Source: Paenibacillus alginolyticus DSM 5050 = NBRC 15375 (GTDB lineage: Bacteria > Bacillota > Bacilli > Paenibacillales > NBRC-103111). Taken from it: a stretch of DNA of 64,000 bases. Where the stretch lies: assembly GCF_000422905.1 (NCBI RefSeq), contig NZ_AUGY01000014.1, positions 62,001 to 126,000 on the forward strand, given 5' to 3'. The notes below the pieces were generated by a model. It had not been told where the DNA came from, ran no database searches, and saw only the letters and a program-made list of their open reading frames with translations. Of this stretch, positions 9,145 to 17,368 are shown one piece after another. The translations under genes and the position numbers were made by a program. How positions within the stretch are numbered: position 1 is the stretch's first letter; each line of letters opens with the position of its first letter.

Positions 9145-9161
9145 ACAAATCCAAGATTTGT
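9145..9161. promoter_or_regulatory. palindrome in promoter region (candidate operator)
   Basis: ACAAATC-CAA-GATTTGT is a perfect 7-bp inverted repeat 50 bp upstream of the ATG at 9095. On the minus strand it falls between a TGAACA and a TATACT, where a promoter spacer would be, so a repressor could block transcription there. Confidence 0.35.
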
Positions 9162-9231
9162 TCATATTTTATTCACACGATTATCAAAATTTGGACAAAA
9201 TTAAATACGACTTGTTCACAAATAAATTATC

Positions 9232-9260
9232 TTGACTTTTTGTTTTATTTATGGTATAAT
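9232..9260 (+). promoter_or_regulatory. near-consensus sigma-A promoter of the MBL-fold gene
   Basis: TTGACT at 9232-9237 and TATAAT at 9255-9260 are 17 bp apart in an AT-rich stretch. This is the best-matching vegetative promoter in the window. It leaves a leader of about 77 nt before the ATG at 9344. Confidence 0.8.
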
Positions 9261-9343
9261 AAATATTTTGTTTGACAATGACACTCCCTTCTGGGTATGA
9301 TAACACTGTTCTTTCACTATCATTTCTCTTTGGAGGGATTCGA

Positions 9344-10096
9344 ATGCAGATTGCGAACGGAATTTACATGCTTGAACTGTCAGTACCTGTCATGGGGCGT
9401 ATCGATGTCATACACCCAACCCTTTTTTCCGATGAAGGAGGCGCCATTCTGGTGGACACCGGATATCCTGGTATATTGCCGCTTATACAGAGTGCCATGG
9501 AGGAACATAATGTTCCATTCGGTCATTTAAAGAAGATTATTATTACCCATCAAGATATAGATCATATAGGAAGTTTACCTGATATCATAAGCAAATCTCC
9601 GCATAAGCTTGATATCCTGGCCAGTGAAATAGAGAAGCCTTATATTCAAGGTGAGAAAATGTTGATCAAAATCACGCCAGAATCGATCGAACAAGCGGTC
9701 GCTCGTTTACCTGCGGATATTTCACCTGAATGGCGAAAAGCTTTTCGATCAGCTTTGGAGAATCCGCCAAAAGGACCGGTCAATGGCATTCTCGAAGATG
9801 GATTCGAGTTACCCAACTGTGGCGGGATTATCATCATACATACCCCTGGTCATACTCCGGGACATGTCAGTCTATATCACAAACAGAGCAAGACATTGAT
9901 TGCAGCTGATGCCTTGGTCGTTTCAAATGGTCAACTTCTTGGACCCATCCCGGAATACTCCGTGAACTATGAGTTAGCGATGCAATCCATTAACAAGTTC
10001 GTTAAATACGACATTGAAACTGTTATTTGCTATCACGGTGGGTTGTATACAGACAATGTAAATCAACGTATTGCGGAATTAGCAGCTTCAATCTAA
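9344..10096 (+). CDS. MBL-fold metallo-hydrolase
   Basis: The 250-residue protein has the metallo-beta-lactamase fold. It shows THQDIDHIGSL as the HxHxDH-type metal motif (first His replaced by a THQD variant), TPGHTPGHVSLY with a metal His, AADALVV with the bridging Asp, and a late His in CYHGG. GGAGGG before ATG 9344 (MQIANGIYMLEL) excludes the longer frame from 9272. It is a single gene with a strong promoter. The substrate is not evident; such proteins include glyoxalase II-like and lactonase-like enzymes. Confidence 0.85.
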   Translation: MQIANGIYMLELSVPVMGRIDVIHPTLFSDEGGAILVDTGYPGILPLIQSAMEEHNVPFGHLKKIIITHQDIDHIGSLPDIISKSPHKLDILASEIEKPYIQGEKMLIKITPESIEQAVARLPADISPEWRKAFRSALENPPKGPVNGILEDGFELPNCGGIIIIHTPGHTPGHVSLYHKQSKTLIAADALVVSNGQLLGPIPEYSVNYELAMQSINKFVKYDIETVICYHGGLYTDNVNQRIAELAASI

Positions 10097-10185
10097 ATCT
10101 TAATCGTTAAAAACGAAAAAAACTCAGCTGTGCCTTGTTCTTTAGTTTATAAACCTATTTTTTGTGCTTAAGGAGAAATGGATGT

Positions 10186-10377
10186 TGTACAATAACTGCG
10201 AAATTGCAGGTATTTTGTTAAAATCGTTTCAGAAGTGATAAAGCCTGCTAATGTGCAGGAATTTTTAGCTTTTCCGTCCTGAAATTAAAAAAGACTGAAA
10301 AAGCCTGCACGATTGCAGGAATTTACGAAAACGAGCTATTTAAAGAAAAAAATGCATGTACAATTGCAGTGTTTACC
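10186..10377. repeat. four degenerate TGCAGG-type intergenic repeats, 50-60 bp apart
   Basis: Within a 437-bp gene-free stretch, related blocks recur near 10191, 10243, 10303 and 10352. The two central copies read GCCTGCTAATGTGCAGGAA and GCCTGCACGATTGCAGGAA, each followed by TTT. The arms CCTGCA and TGCAGG are complementary, so each copy can form a small hairpin. The outer copies are weaker (ACTGCGAAATTGCAGG and ATGCATGTACAATTGCAG). I find no open reading frame here. Confidence 0.6.
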
Positions 10378-10451
10378 AAACCCACAGTCACGTCTTCTTA
10401 TTAAAGTTCGCTCCAGCCCAAAACTTATTCTTTCTTATTATGATTAAATAA

Positions 10452-10472
10452 GGGTTAAGCTACGCTTAACCC
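10452..10472. repeat. perfect inverted repeat (9-bp arms)
   Basis: GGGTTAAGC-TAC-GCTTAACCC lies just beyond the terminator at 10482. It may act as a back-up terminator on the minus strand, where TTATTT follows. It could equally be a protein site. Confidence 0.5.
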
Positions 10473-10481
10473 CAAGCCCCC

Positions 10482-10517
10482 AAAAAAAGCAGGCTGCCCA
10501 ATCAGGCAACCTGCTTC
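10482..10517 (-). terminator. intrinsic terminator of the 10534 gene
   Basis: On the minus strand AGCAGGTTGCC pairs with GGCAGCCTGCT and is followed by seven Ts. Confidence 0.9.
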
Positions 10518-10533
10518 TCATATGTATGTCCCG

Positions 10534-10842
10534 CTACTTCAATAACGTGTAGCCTCCGATAAACGGAAGTGGTTTTACTTGGCCTTGAGCCGCAGCAACA
10601 ATACCTAGAATAGCTAAAACAAAGACTGCTAAATTGGCTAAAGGCAATAGAATCCAACCGATAAACGGAATGATACCCAAAACTACATTCACGATGACAG
10701 CAGAAACTAATAAGGTAAGCCCTTGGTTTGCGTGATACCATGCAAATTTGGAGTCCTTTGCAGCGATGAGCGGGATAAAAAACAAGATGTATGCAATGAT
10801 GGCCATTCCCTTATTACTTTGAATATCCGAAGAATCATACAT
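10534..10842 (-). CDS. DUF4870/Tic20-like membrane protein
   Basis: The 102-residue protein starts with a short acidic segment and has three predicted helices: AIIAYILFFIPLIA, a second after the WYHANQGL motif, and a C-terminal one. The WYHANQGL loop is characteristic of the DUF4870/Tic20-like family, whose role in bacteria is unknown. GAGGTG upstream of the ATG at 10842 (MYDSSDIQSNKG) decides the start. It is 123 bp downstream of the monooxygenase gene start-to-stop interval and has its own terminator. Confidence 0.75.
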   Translation of the reverse strand: MYDSSDIQSNKGMAIIAYILFFIPLIAAKDSKFAWYHANQGLTLLVSAVIVNVVLGIIPFIGWILLPLANLAVFVLAILGIVAAAQGQVKPLPFIGGYTLLK

Positions 10843-10965
10843 GGACAGCACCTCTTTCTTTTTCTCAAAGTATACTATTCCATTATATTCGGTGTTTTCC
10901 ATCTATTCTATTGAATTTCACACATTTCGAAAAATAATTTTCCGACAAGCATCTCCCAATACTGA

Positions 10966-12150
10966 CTACACGCGATAACCCAGAAGCCAATCCAACTGCT
11001 TCATTTGGACTTCATCAGGAACAACTCTAAGCACTTGATTGCGCAGCATGATAGCAGCTGGATTACTCATTTGCACGATGCGAGCCATTCGTCTGGATTG
11101 ACGCACAACTTGATTGGTTCGTGCTATTCGGTTACGTTCATAAGACTGAAGCGCGGCTGTAACGCTTCTTAATGAAAGTATGGAAATTCCCTCTAGGCAT
11201 CTAGCTACAACAAGAGCATCCTCCATCGTCTGAGCGCCTCCTTGACCCAGATTAGGCAGCATGGGATGAGCTGCATCACCAAGCAGTGTTACTCTCCCTT
11301 GGCTCCATCTTTCAAGTGGTATACGATCATGAATGTCATGCGTTAAAATCGCCATCTCATCGGTCGACTGGATGGCCCGTTCAATTGGATTATGCCAGCC
11401 CTCAAATTGCTGAAGAACGTAGTCCTTCTTACAATCCACAACTGTCCCTGAGTCTGCGTTGATAGCAGCGAACCAAAAAACTTGTCCCTCACCAAGCTGG
11501 GAAAATCCGAACCGACGTCCTCTGCCCCATGCCTCAAATCCACCACCGATCTCAGGCATATATCGCTTATCCAAGAACGAAGTAATACCTCGGAAAGCTT
11601 TAAAACCTGAATATCGCAGCTGTTTTAAGCCAAATAAGAGATGAGCCACTTGTGAATGTATGCCATCTGCTCCGATTAATATATGTCCGGTATCTTCAGT
11701 TCCATCATCAAAATGGACAATTACATGGTGCGGATCCTGATCAAAGGCTATCAGCTTTTTATTCAAATAGACAGTTGAAAATTCATTTAGTTGTTGAAAT
11801 AAAATCTTTTGGAGCTTAGCGCGATGAATTAGGTAGCTATACGTTCCATATTTAGCGGCTTGCTTCGAAACGGGAACTGAAGTAATCGGTTTACCATCCC
11901 AAGAGCGAATTTCAGCCATGCCAACTTGAGCGCCTGCTTCCCTCACCTGCTCAGCCATGCCAAGCTCCGATAAGATATGCATGGCGTTCGCAGCTAATAC
12001 AATTCCGGCTCCGAATTCGGATAGCTCTCTTTTTTTCTCATAGATAACAACTTCCCAACCTTGCCTTTGTAAGAAAAGAGCTGTCGTTAATCCACCAATG
12101 CCAGCTCCAATGATAATTGCTTTCCTTGAAGAAGGTATGATATTGTTCAT
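10966..12150 (-). CDS. FAD-dependent monooxygenase (UbiH/salicylate hydroxylase type)
   Basis: This 394-residue flavoprotein has the Rossmann FAD site at its N-terminus (IIIGAGIGGLTTALFL, then VVIYEK). The second FAD motif is GDAAHPMLPNLGQGG near residue 290, as in aromatic hydroxylases such as salicylate hydroxylase and zeaxanthin epoxidase-like enzymes. GGAGGG precedes the ATG at 12150 (MNNIIPSSRK). A longer frame from a TTG at 12210 is possible but has its Shine-Dalgarno only 3 nt away. It uses NAD(P)H and O2 to hydroxylate an unknown substrate. Confidence 0.87.
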   Translation of the reverse strand: MNNIIPSSRKAIIIGAGIGGLTTALFLQRQGWEVVIYEKKRELSEFGAGIVLAANAMHILSELGMAEQVREAGAQVGMAEIRSWDGKPITSVPVSKQAAKYGTYSYLIHRAKLQKILFQQLNEFSTVYLNKKLIAFDQDPHHVIVHFDDGTEDTGHILIGADGIHSQVAHLLFGLKQLRYSGFKAFRGITSFLDKRYMPEIGGGFEAWGRGRRFGFSQLGEGQVFWFAAINADSGTVVDCKKDYVLQQFEGWHNPIERAIQSTDEMAILTHDIHDRIPLERWSQGRVTLLGDAAHPMLPNLGQGGAQTMEDALVVARCLEGISILSLRSVTAALQSYERNRIARTNQVVRQSRRMARIVQMSNPAAIMLRNQVLRVVPDEVQMKQLDWLLGYRV

Positions 12151-12273
12151 GCTGCCCTCCATAACCGACGAACCATTTCCATCTACTGTAACATAATCCA
12201 GGGAAGACAAAAACCTCCTAGAACCAAGGGTTAAGGAGGTGGGTTATTTTGAGAGTATGAAGTTTATATTCTG

Positions 12274-12423
12274 TTATGTTGCAACTAATTGTTGTTTAAC
12301 CTCAACGATCTCAAGATTCGAGAAAAATCGGCTTAACTTCATCATTTTCTCAGTTGCTGCCAATTTAGAAAGTGGCGGGCACATAGGCTTCCCTTTGTAA
12401 CATACGATAAATAACAAACTCAT
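12274..12423 (-). CDS. possible 49-aa protein
   Basis: ATG at 12423 opens a 49-codon frame starting MSLLFIVCYKGKPMCPP and ending VKQQLVAT. Upstream is GGAAGAGTAGGTG. The peptide has a short hydrophobic start with two Cys, then an amphipathic basic middle (EKMMKLSRFFSNL). The palindrome at 12462-12478, identical to the one before the L,D-transpeptidase, sits 39 bp upstream of the start. I do not recognise a family. The rest of this 528-bp interval is AT-rich, with only the palindrome and the dNK terminator. Confidence 0.4.
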   Translation of the reverse strand: MSLLFIVCYKGKPMCPPLSKLAATEKMMKLSRFFSNLEIVEVKQQLVAT

Positions 12424-12461
12424 CACCTACTCTTCCATTTGAAGATTTCACGCCTCTTTCT

Positions 12462-12478
12462 TGATACATAATGTATCA
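12462..12478. promoter_or_regulatory. 17-bp palindrome, copy 2 (candidate operator)
   Basis: TGATACATAATGTATCA is identical base for base, and in the same orientation, to 4259-4275. It lies 39 bp before the ATG of the 49-codon frame. Confidence 0.5.
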
Positions 12479-12636
12479 TACAACAATTTTACTCGAGATA
12501 CAACAAATTGAGATAAATACTGTCATATTTCGATATAGTATATGTAATTTCACAGGACTTTATAACCAAATCTAAGTAAATTGAAGCATATAAAACATTT
12601 TAATTTTTAAACACGATTAAACTCCTACATAATTCG

Positions 12637-12665
12637 AAAAACCCCCTCGGGTTGAGGGGGTCTTT
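12637..12665 (-). terminator. intrinsic terminator of the dNK gene
   Basis: CCCCCTC pairs with GAGGGGG. On the minus strand TTTTTCG follows, 14 bp past the stop. Confidence 0.85.
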
Positions 12666-12678
12666 CGACAGTTCCATA

Positions 12679-13335
12679 CTAAACAATAGCTAAATCGGAA
12701 AGCTTGGCACGTACCTGCTCTACTAATTCGATCGCATCTTCTGAACGATTCACAACATCAACACGATCCATATCTACAATCAACACTTCAGAGGCATGAT
12801 AATGATTCATCACCCAGTCATCATAGCCAGACCAAAGCAGCCGATAATAATCAACCAAAGATTGATCTTGCTCGAAGCTGCGTCCCCGCAGTCCGATGCG
12901 GTGCATAACCGTTTCGAATGAAGCTTTTAGATAAACCATGAGGTCAGGCGATTTCTTAGGAAGCTCGGCGAGCTCTGACATCATATTATCTGCCAGCCCC
13001 TCGTAAACATCAAATTCCAACTGTGAAATACGGCCTAACTCCCGATTCACTTTAGCAAAATACCAATCCTCATAAATACTTCTATCCAGTACATTTCGAT
13101 TATGTACTAACGCTTGTTTAATGGCCTTAAATCTTGTATTCAAGAAGTGCAATTGAAGTAAAAACGGATATCTCTTCTTATCGATTTCTTCCGGAGATGC
13201 CGTGTAAAATAACGGTAGTATCGGATTATCATCGACACTTTCATAATACACATTTGAATTTAATTCTTGTCCAAGTAAAGTCGATACCGATGTTTTACCT
13301 AGACCAATCATTCCCCCAACCACGATCACTGCCAT
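12679..13335 (-). CDS. deoxynucleoside kinase (dAK/dGK/dCK family)
   Basis: The 218-residue enzyme has the P-loop GGMIGLGKTS at residues 7-16; Met replaces the more common Ser/Asn position. It also has the DRSIYEDWYFAK motif and an Arg-rich lid (IGLRGRSFEQ). These fit the deoxyadenosine/deoxyguanosine kinase family of Bacillota, which phosphorylates salvaged deoxynucleosides with ATP. AAGGAG before ATG 13335 sets the start; the frame could run back to 13416. It lies 108 bp downstream of the DUF3900 gene on the same strand. Confidence 0.88.
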   Translation of the reverse strand: MAVIVVGGMIGLGKTSVSTLLGQELNSNVYYESVDDNPILPLFYTASPEEIDKKRYPFLLQLHFLNTRFKAIKQALVHNRNVLDRSIYEDWYFAKVNRELGRISQLEFDVYEGLADNMMSELAELPKKSPDLMVYLKASFETVMHRIGLRGRSFEQDQSLVDYYRLLWSGYDDWVMNHYHASEVLIVDMDRVDVVNRSEDAIELVEQVRAKLSDLAIV

Positions 13336-13443
13336 TGACCCCTTTCTCCTTCTTACCAGTCCTAATTTACCACCTGTCAATTCTTGCAAAGCTTCCCTAT
13401 TATACAAGGAATTCATAGCGGTGGGAACCCTATTTTTTTACCT

Positions 13444-14517
13444 TTATCTATCGTTTTCTTCTTCTCTTATTATCCTCTCAATAACAGCATGAAGATCGTC
13501 TGGTCTAAGCAATTCAACTGGTGAAACGCCTTTTTCAAAGTGTAAATAATCACCTTCAATCAAGATGACATACCGTTCACCTTGTCTGGCAATGTGAACC
13601 TTGCGTCCATAATCGGCAAGCTGCGCCTTGACACTAATATGATCTAGCTTGATACGCATTTCCAAATCCGGATTCTGCTGGGCCAAATAATTAGCAGCAT
13701 CCATAACCTGAGTTGGTGTCCACTTCTCCTGCAGCTCACGCTTTTCACTGGCTGCCCAGATTTCCAAATCCTTCTCTTCCTGCTCACGTTCCTCCGGTTT
13801 ATGCTCATAATCTCGCTCCAACTGCTCCTGAACGAGACCTAGGACTTGATGATGCAAAATTTCCGGCATGGACTGCTCATATTCTACATATTTTAGGAAA
13901 TCCTCAAAATAACGAGCATGTGAGGACTGATGAATTTTGAGCTCCGCTGGTTCTAACATACCCTCCTCAGGCATAAACGGATATTGGATCGATTTCATGT
14001 TTTTAGCATTAATCGCCATTTCCACTTGATTCAATAAGCTCTTTTCGTCGGTAATCCGTGCAATTTTTGGCTCAAAATCACATTTTAGGATAAATACAAA
14101 TGGATCATCGAAATATTGATTGAGCTTCGCACTAGCGACTAAAAAGGCTCCGCCCCTGACCGCGCTTGTATTCAGATAAGCATTCAAGAGCTCGTCACCG
14201 ACGTTAAGAAAGTCCTGTTTGTTCTCTGCATAGCGCAGACGCGCGAATAGATTATAATTCGGATTACTTTCCAATTCGAAGCCTGGCTCGGTAATGAAAC
14301 GACCTATCTTCGTTGGCACCTGCTCTGCTCTCGGGTTTCGCTCTACTTTGCGTTTAGCAATCCGTGCGAACTCACCGTCTAAGAATTGCTGTAAGGCACT
14401 ATCTTCATAATCGTACTCATCCAAAGTCTGATAATGACGATAATTTTTAGCAGATGCCGCGTCAGCGCCTTCCCCTTGAATCACAAAAAATGATATATAT
14501 TGAACTGCGAATTTCAT
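13444..14517 (-). CDS. DUF3900 family protein
   Basis: The 357-residue protein matches the DUF3900 family of Bacillales in length and in opening segment (MKFAVQYISFFVIQGEG). It contains QVPTKIGRFITEPG and AVRGGAFLVASAKL, and has an acidic coiled-coil-like middle (EEREQEEKDLEIW). The overall plan resembles nucleoid-associated NdpA-like proteins, but function is unknown. GGGAGA 6 nt before ATG 14517 sets the start. It precedes the deoxynucleoside kinase gene; I see no terminator between them. Confidence 0.75.
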   Translation of the reverse strand: MKFAVQYISFFVIQGEGADAASAKNYRHYQTLDEYDYEDSALQQFLDGEFARIAKRKVERNPRAEQVPTKIGRFITEPGFELESNPNYNLFARLRYAENKQDFLNVGDELLNAYLNTSAVRGGAFLVASAKLNQYFDDPFVFILKCDFEPKIARITDEKSLLNQVEMAINAKNMKSIQYPFMPEEGMLEPAELKIHQSSHARYFEDFLKYVEYEQSMPEILHHQVLGLVQEQLERDYEHKPEEREQEEKDLEIWAASEKRELQEKWTPTQVMDAANYLAQQNPDLEMRIKLDHISVKAQLADYGRKVHIARQGERYVILIEGDYLHFEKGVSPVELLRPDDLHAVIERIIREEENDR

Positions 14518-14684
14518 GCTGCTTCTCCCTGACAATCGTATTCAAAATTGCACAACTTTGATTGTACTTGGTATAAAACCGAAACACCACAAAAAAATAG
14601 GCACAGTTTGTGATTGTTTGTAAGTTCATGCTGTCACTACTAATAAGCGCTGCTTTTTCAAAATAATAAGACAGAGGTGTGAAG

Positions 14685-14915
14685 ATGATTTACGGAACCA
14701 AACTACTGGAAACAGATACAGAAATTTTCATTGCCGCTCTTACAAAAACACCTGTTTATGTTTGGTCGTTAGATTCTTTAGGCGTTTATTATCAGGTAAA
14801 TTCGGGTTTTATCGTAAAATATACACCTGATGAAGTACAAATTCATTCTGAACATGACTCCTCTATGACAAAATGGTATTCAAGAGAGACGAATGAATTT
14901 AGTATCCGGTTTTAG
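14685..14915 (+). CDS. uncharacterised 76-aa protein
   Basis: ATG at 14685 (MIYGTKLLETDTEIF) follows AGAGGTG; a GTG two codons earlier is possible. The product is small and acidic-neutral with no membrane helix and an aromatic-rich middle (YVWSLDSLGVYYQVN). It converges on the PAS kinase and shares its bidirectional terminator. I do not recognise a family. Clean signals at both ends support a real gene. Confidence 0.6.
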   Translation: MIYGTKLLETDTEIFIAALTKTPVYVWSLDSLGVYYQVNSGFIVKYTPDEVQIHSEHDSSMTKWYSRETNEFSIRF

Positions 14916-14923
14916 AAATGAAT

Positions 14924-14964
14924 AAACCGCCCGTTCCTGTCACTTGACAGGTCTGGCGGTTTTT
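14924..14964. terminator. bidirectional terminator
   Basis: AAACCGCC pairs with GGCGGTTT, enclosing an inner CCTGTC-ACTT-GACAGG stem. T-rich tails lie on both strands, serving the small plus gene and the PAS kinase. Confidence 0.85.
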
Positions 14965-14973
14965 ACATTCCTG

Positions 14974-17163
14974 CTATTCAAATTCACTACTATCTTTACC
15001 TATCGACTGCGTCGGCAAAAATACATCAATAATGGTTCCTTCTCCAATTCGGCTCTGAATCGACATTGTGCCTCTGTGAGCTTCAACGATCTTGAAACAC
15101 ATCATTAGACCGAGTCCTGTACCCTTTTCCTTCGTTGTATAGAAAGGTTCACCTAATTGCTTGACCCGCTCCTCTGGGATGCCGCAGCCATTATCCTGAG
15201 TCCTCACTCGTATCATCTCGCTTCCCTGCATGGAAACGGTAATTTTAATGTGTCCATCCTTCGTAATCGCTTCAATCGCATTTTTGACCAAATTAATAAA
15301 CAATTGCTTCAGATGCATCTCGGAACAAATGAACTCCGGAATATCCGACTCAAACTCGAGCAAAAGCTGCACATTGCAAAGATTAGCCTGCGTATCAAGC
15401 AGCGCAATCACGGTTTGTAATATATTTATCAAGTCACTTTTCTTGTATTGTATCGCTTCCGGTTTCGCAATGACGAGGAATTCGCTCACGATGAAATTAA
15501 TCCGATCCAGCTCAGACAGCATGATGTCAAAATAGTGCTGTTTTCCCTTCATATCATTCTGCAGCAGTTGTAGGAAGCCTCGGAGTGACGTGAGCGGATT
15601 CCTGATTTCATGGGCAAGCCCTGCGGCTAACTGGCCTGCGACGGAGAGCTTATCGGACTTGCGGAGCAGTTCCTCCGTTCGTTTCCGTTCTGTAATATCT
15701 CGCGTAATACCGGCGAACCCAATAATCTTGCCCTTCTCATTCTTGATTGGTGTTTTGGTCACACTGACATGAATGAGCTGTCCATCTTTACGAATTCGAA
15801 CCGTCTCTAACCCAGAAATTTGGTTGCCAGCTTTCAATAAGTCACGAATTTCTTTATGATGCTCTTCCAAGAAATCCGGATATATCGGCAAAGGTTTATT
15901 TTGAAGCTCATCCTGATTCCAACCAAATACTTTCTCATACGCGGAATTGACTGAAATAACCTTAAACCGTTGATCAAGGACGCAGATGGCATCGGTCGTA
16001 TTATTAATAAAAGATTCCAGCAGCTCCTTCGTTTCTCTAAGCTCGGTTTCCATGTGTTTACGTTCCGTAATGTCCACACATGAACCGATCACTTCAATTA
16101 CGCGGCCATTTTCAAAAATAGGACGTAAAGATGTTAAATACGTAATCCCCCGGAATGTGGCTTCATACATGACATTCGCTTCCCCGCTCCAAGCCCTGCG
16201 GTAATACTTATCGATATTGGCAGCCATATAGAAGGGCCATATCTCATATAAGCCGTTGCCAAGGATATGCGATGGCTTATAGCCGAGTCTATATAGAAGT
16301 TCACCGTCACATAACGTATGAATGAATTTCCCTCGCATTTGTCTGAACTTCATGGTCATTCCTTGCTGTCTGCGAACGGTGTCATGCAGGTCCTGTTGTG
16401 CAACTCTCAAGGACTCACGGTCTTTATTATGCTGGGTGATATCTCTTGCGATAATATACACGCCTTCGGTTATCCCATTCACGATAATCGGTACATTTTT
16501 TAAGCCTAATTCGATCTTTTCGCCGCTCTTATGCGTAACCCTCAGCATATAATTATCCATTTGCAAGAGTGCACTTTTGGTCGGGAATGCTGCTAGATCC
16601 TCTTGCTCCCAGAACTGATGGATGGACCGTCCCACCATATCCTGCTTCGTATAACCCAAAATCCGTTCCATAGCAGGATTCACACTTATAATCAAACCAT
16701 TCAAATCACTTGTTAAGATCCCCGCAGGATTATGCTCAATTAATGAATTATACCGCTGCTCACTCTCCGCTAGCTTAAGTTCCATCTCGGATTTTTTCGA
16801 GAGATCTTTCATCTGGGCCATATAATACAGAGGTTCATTGTCCGAGTTTCTTATTAGTGAAATTCCGCATTCTACCTTCAAGATTTTTCCTTCTTTTGAC
16901 TTCATTCTTTGTTCAATCTGAAATGAGCGCAAATCCCCAGACAACAATTGCTTTAAAAGTCCAAGCAGTTTGTCGCTCTCTTCGGGCAAAAAGATCGTAG
17001 TTATATCCGTATATAATAATTCTTCTTCAGAATATCCTGTAATCGCACTTAGGCTGTTATTCATTTTCATCCACTGTCCATTGAGCGAAATAATCGCCAT
17101 GCCAATTGTTGTGAATTCAAATACCGTGGCAAATGACGGTTCCGTTCTCGAAAGCATATCCAT
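14974..17163 (-). CDS. soluble multi-PAS sensor histidine kinase (sporulation-kinase type)
   Basis: The 729-residue protein has no membrane helix. I see four PAS domains in series (about residues 8-125, 135-245, 270-370, 375-495), each ending in a DITERK-like linker. The HisKA domain has the phospho-acceptor His in GLAHEIRNPLTSLRGF. The HATPase domain follows with N box LVKNAIEA, DNGCGIP and GTGLGLMM. This plan matches KinA/KinE-type kinases feeding the Spo0A phosphorelay. No response regulator is adjacent, which fits an orphan phosphorelay kinase. GGGGGA before ATG 17163 sets the start. Confidence 0.9.
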   Translation of the reverse strand: MDMLSRTEPSFATVFEFTTIGMAIISLNGQWMKMNNSLSAITGYSEEELLYTDITTIFLPEESDKLLGLLKQLLSGDLRSFQIEQRMKSKEGKILKVECGISLIRNSDNEPLYYMAQMKDLSKKSEMELKLAESEQRYNSLIEHNPAGILTSDLNGLIISVNPAMERILGYTKQDMVGRSIHQFWEQEDLAAFPTKSALLQMDNYMLRVTHKSGEKIELGLKNVPIIVNGITEGVYIIARDITQHNKDRESLRVAQQDLHDTVRRQQGMTMKFRQMRGKFIHTLCDGELLYRLGYKPSHILGNGLYEIWPFYMAANIDKYYRRAWSGEANVMYEATFRGITYLTSLRPIFENGRVIEVIGSCVDITERKHMETELRETKELLESFINNTTDAICVLDQRFKVISVNSAYEKVFGWNQDELQNKPLPIYPDFLEEHHKEIRDLLKAGNQISGLETVRIRKDGQLIHVSVTKTPIKNEKGKIIGFAGITRDITERKRTEELLRKSDKLSVAGQLAAGLAHEIRNPLTSLRGFLQLLQNDMKGKQHYFDIMLSELDRINFIVSEFLVIAKPEAIQYKKSDLINILQTVIALLDTQANLCNVQLLLEFESDIPEFICSEMHLKQLFINLVKNAIEAITKDGHIKITVSMQGSEMIRVRTQDNGCGIPEERVKQLGEPFYTTKEKGTGLGLMMCFKIVEAHRGTMSIQSRIGEGTIIDVFLPTQSIGKDSSEFE

Positions 17164-17289
17164 TCATTTATCCCCCATCTTAAACATACATGGATGGTTT
17201 CCATCACCAAGTGTTTGAATTCGACGATTTTGTTGATTATTCCTTCCATCGTAACCCTTGGCTGATCAAATTGTTCATGAAATGTGCCC

Positions 17290-17319
17290 TTGATATTCCT
17301 TAATATGATAAAATATAAT
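17290..17319 (+). promoter_or_regulatory. candidate sigma-A promoter
   Basis: TTGATA at 17290-17295 and TATAAT at 17314-17319 are 18 bp apart, about 50 bp before the TTG start at 17369. Confidence 0.5.
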
Positions 17320-17368
17320 GGTTCTCTATGTATCATCTTGGTGCATCACAAATAAGGAGGAAGCCCTT

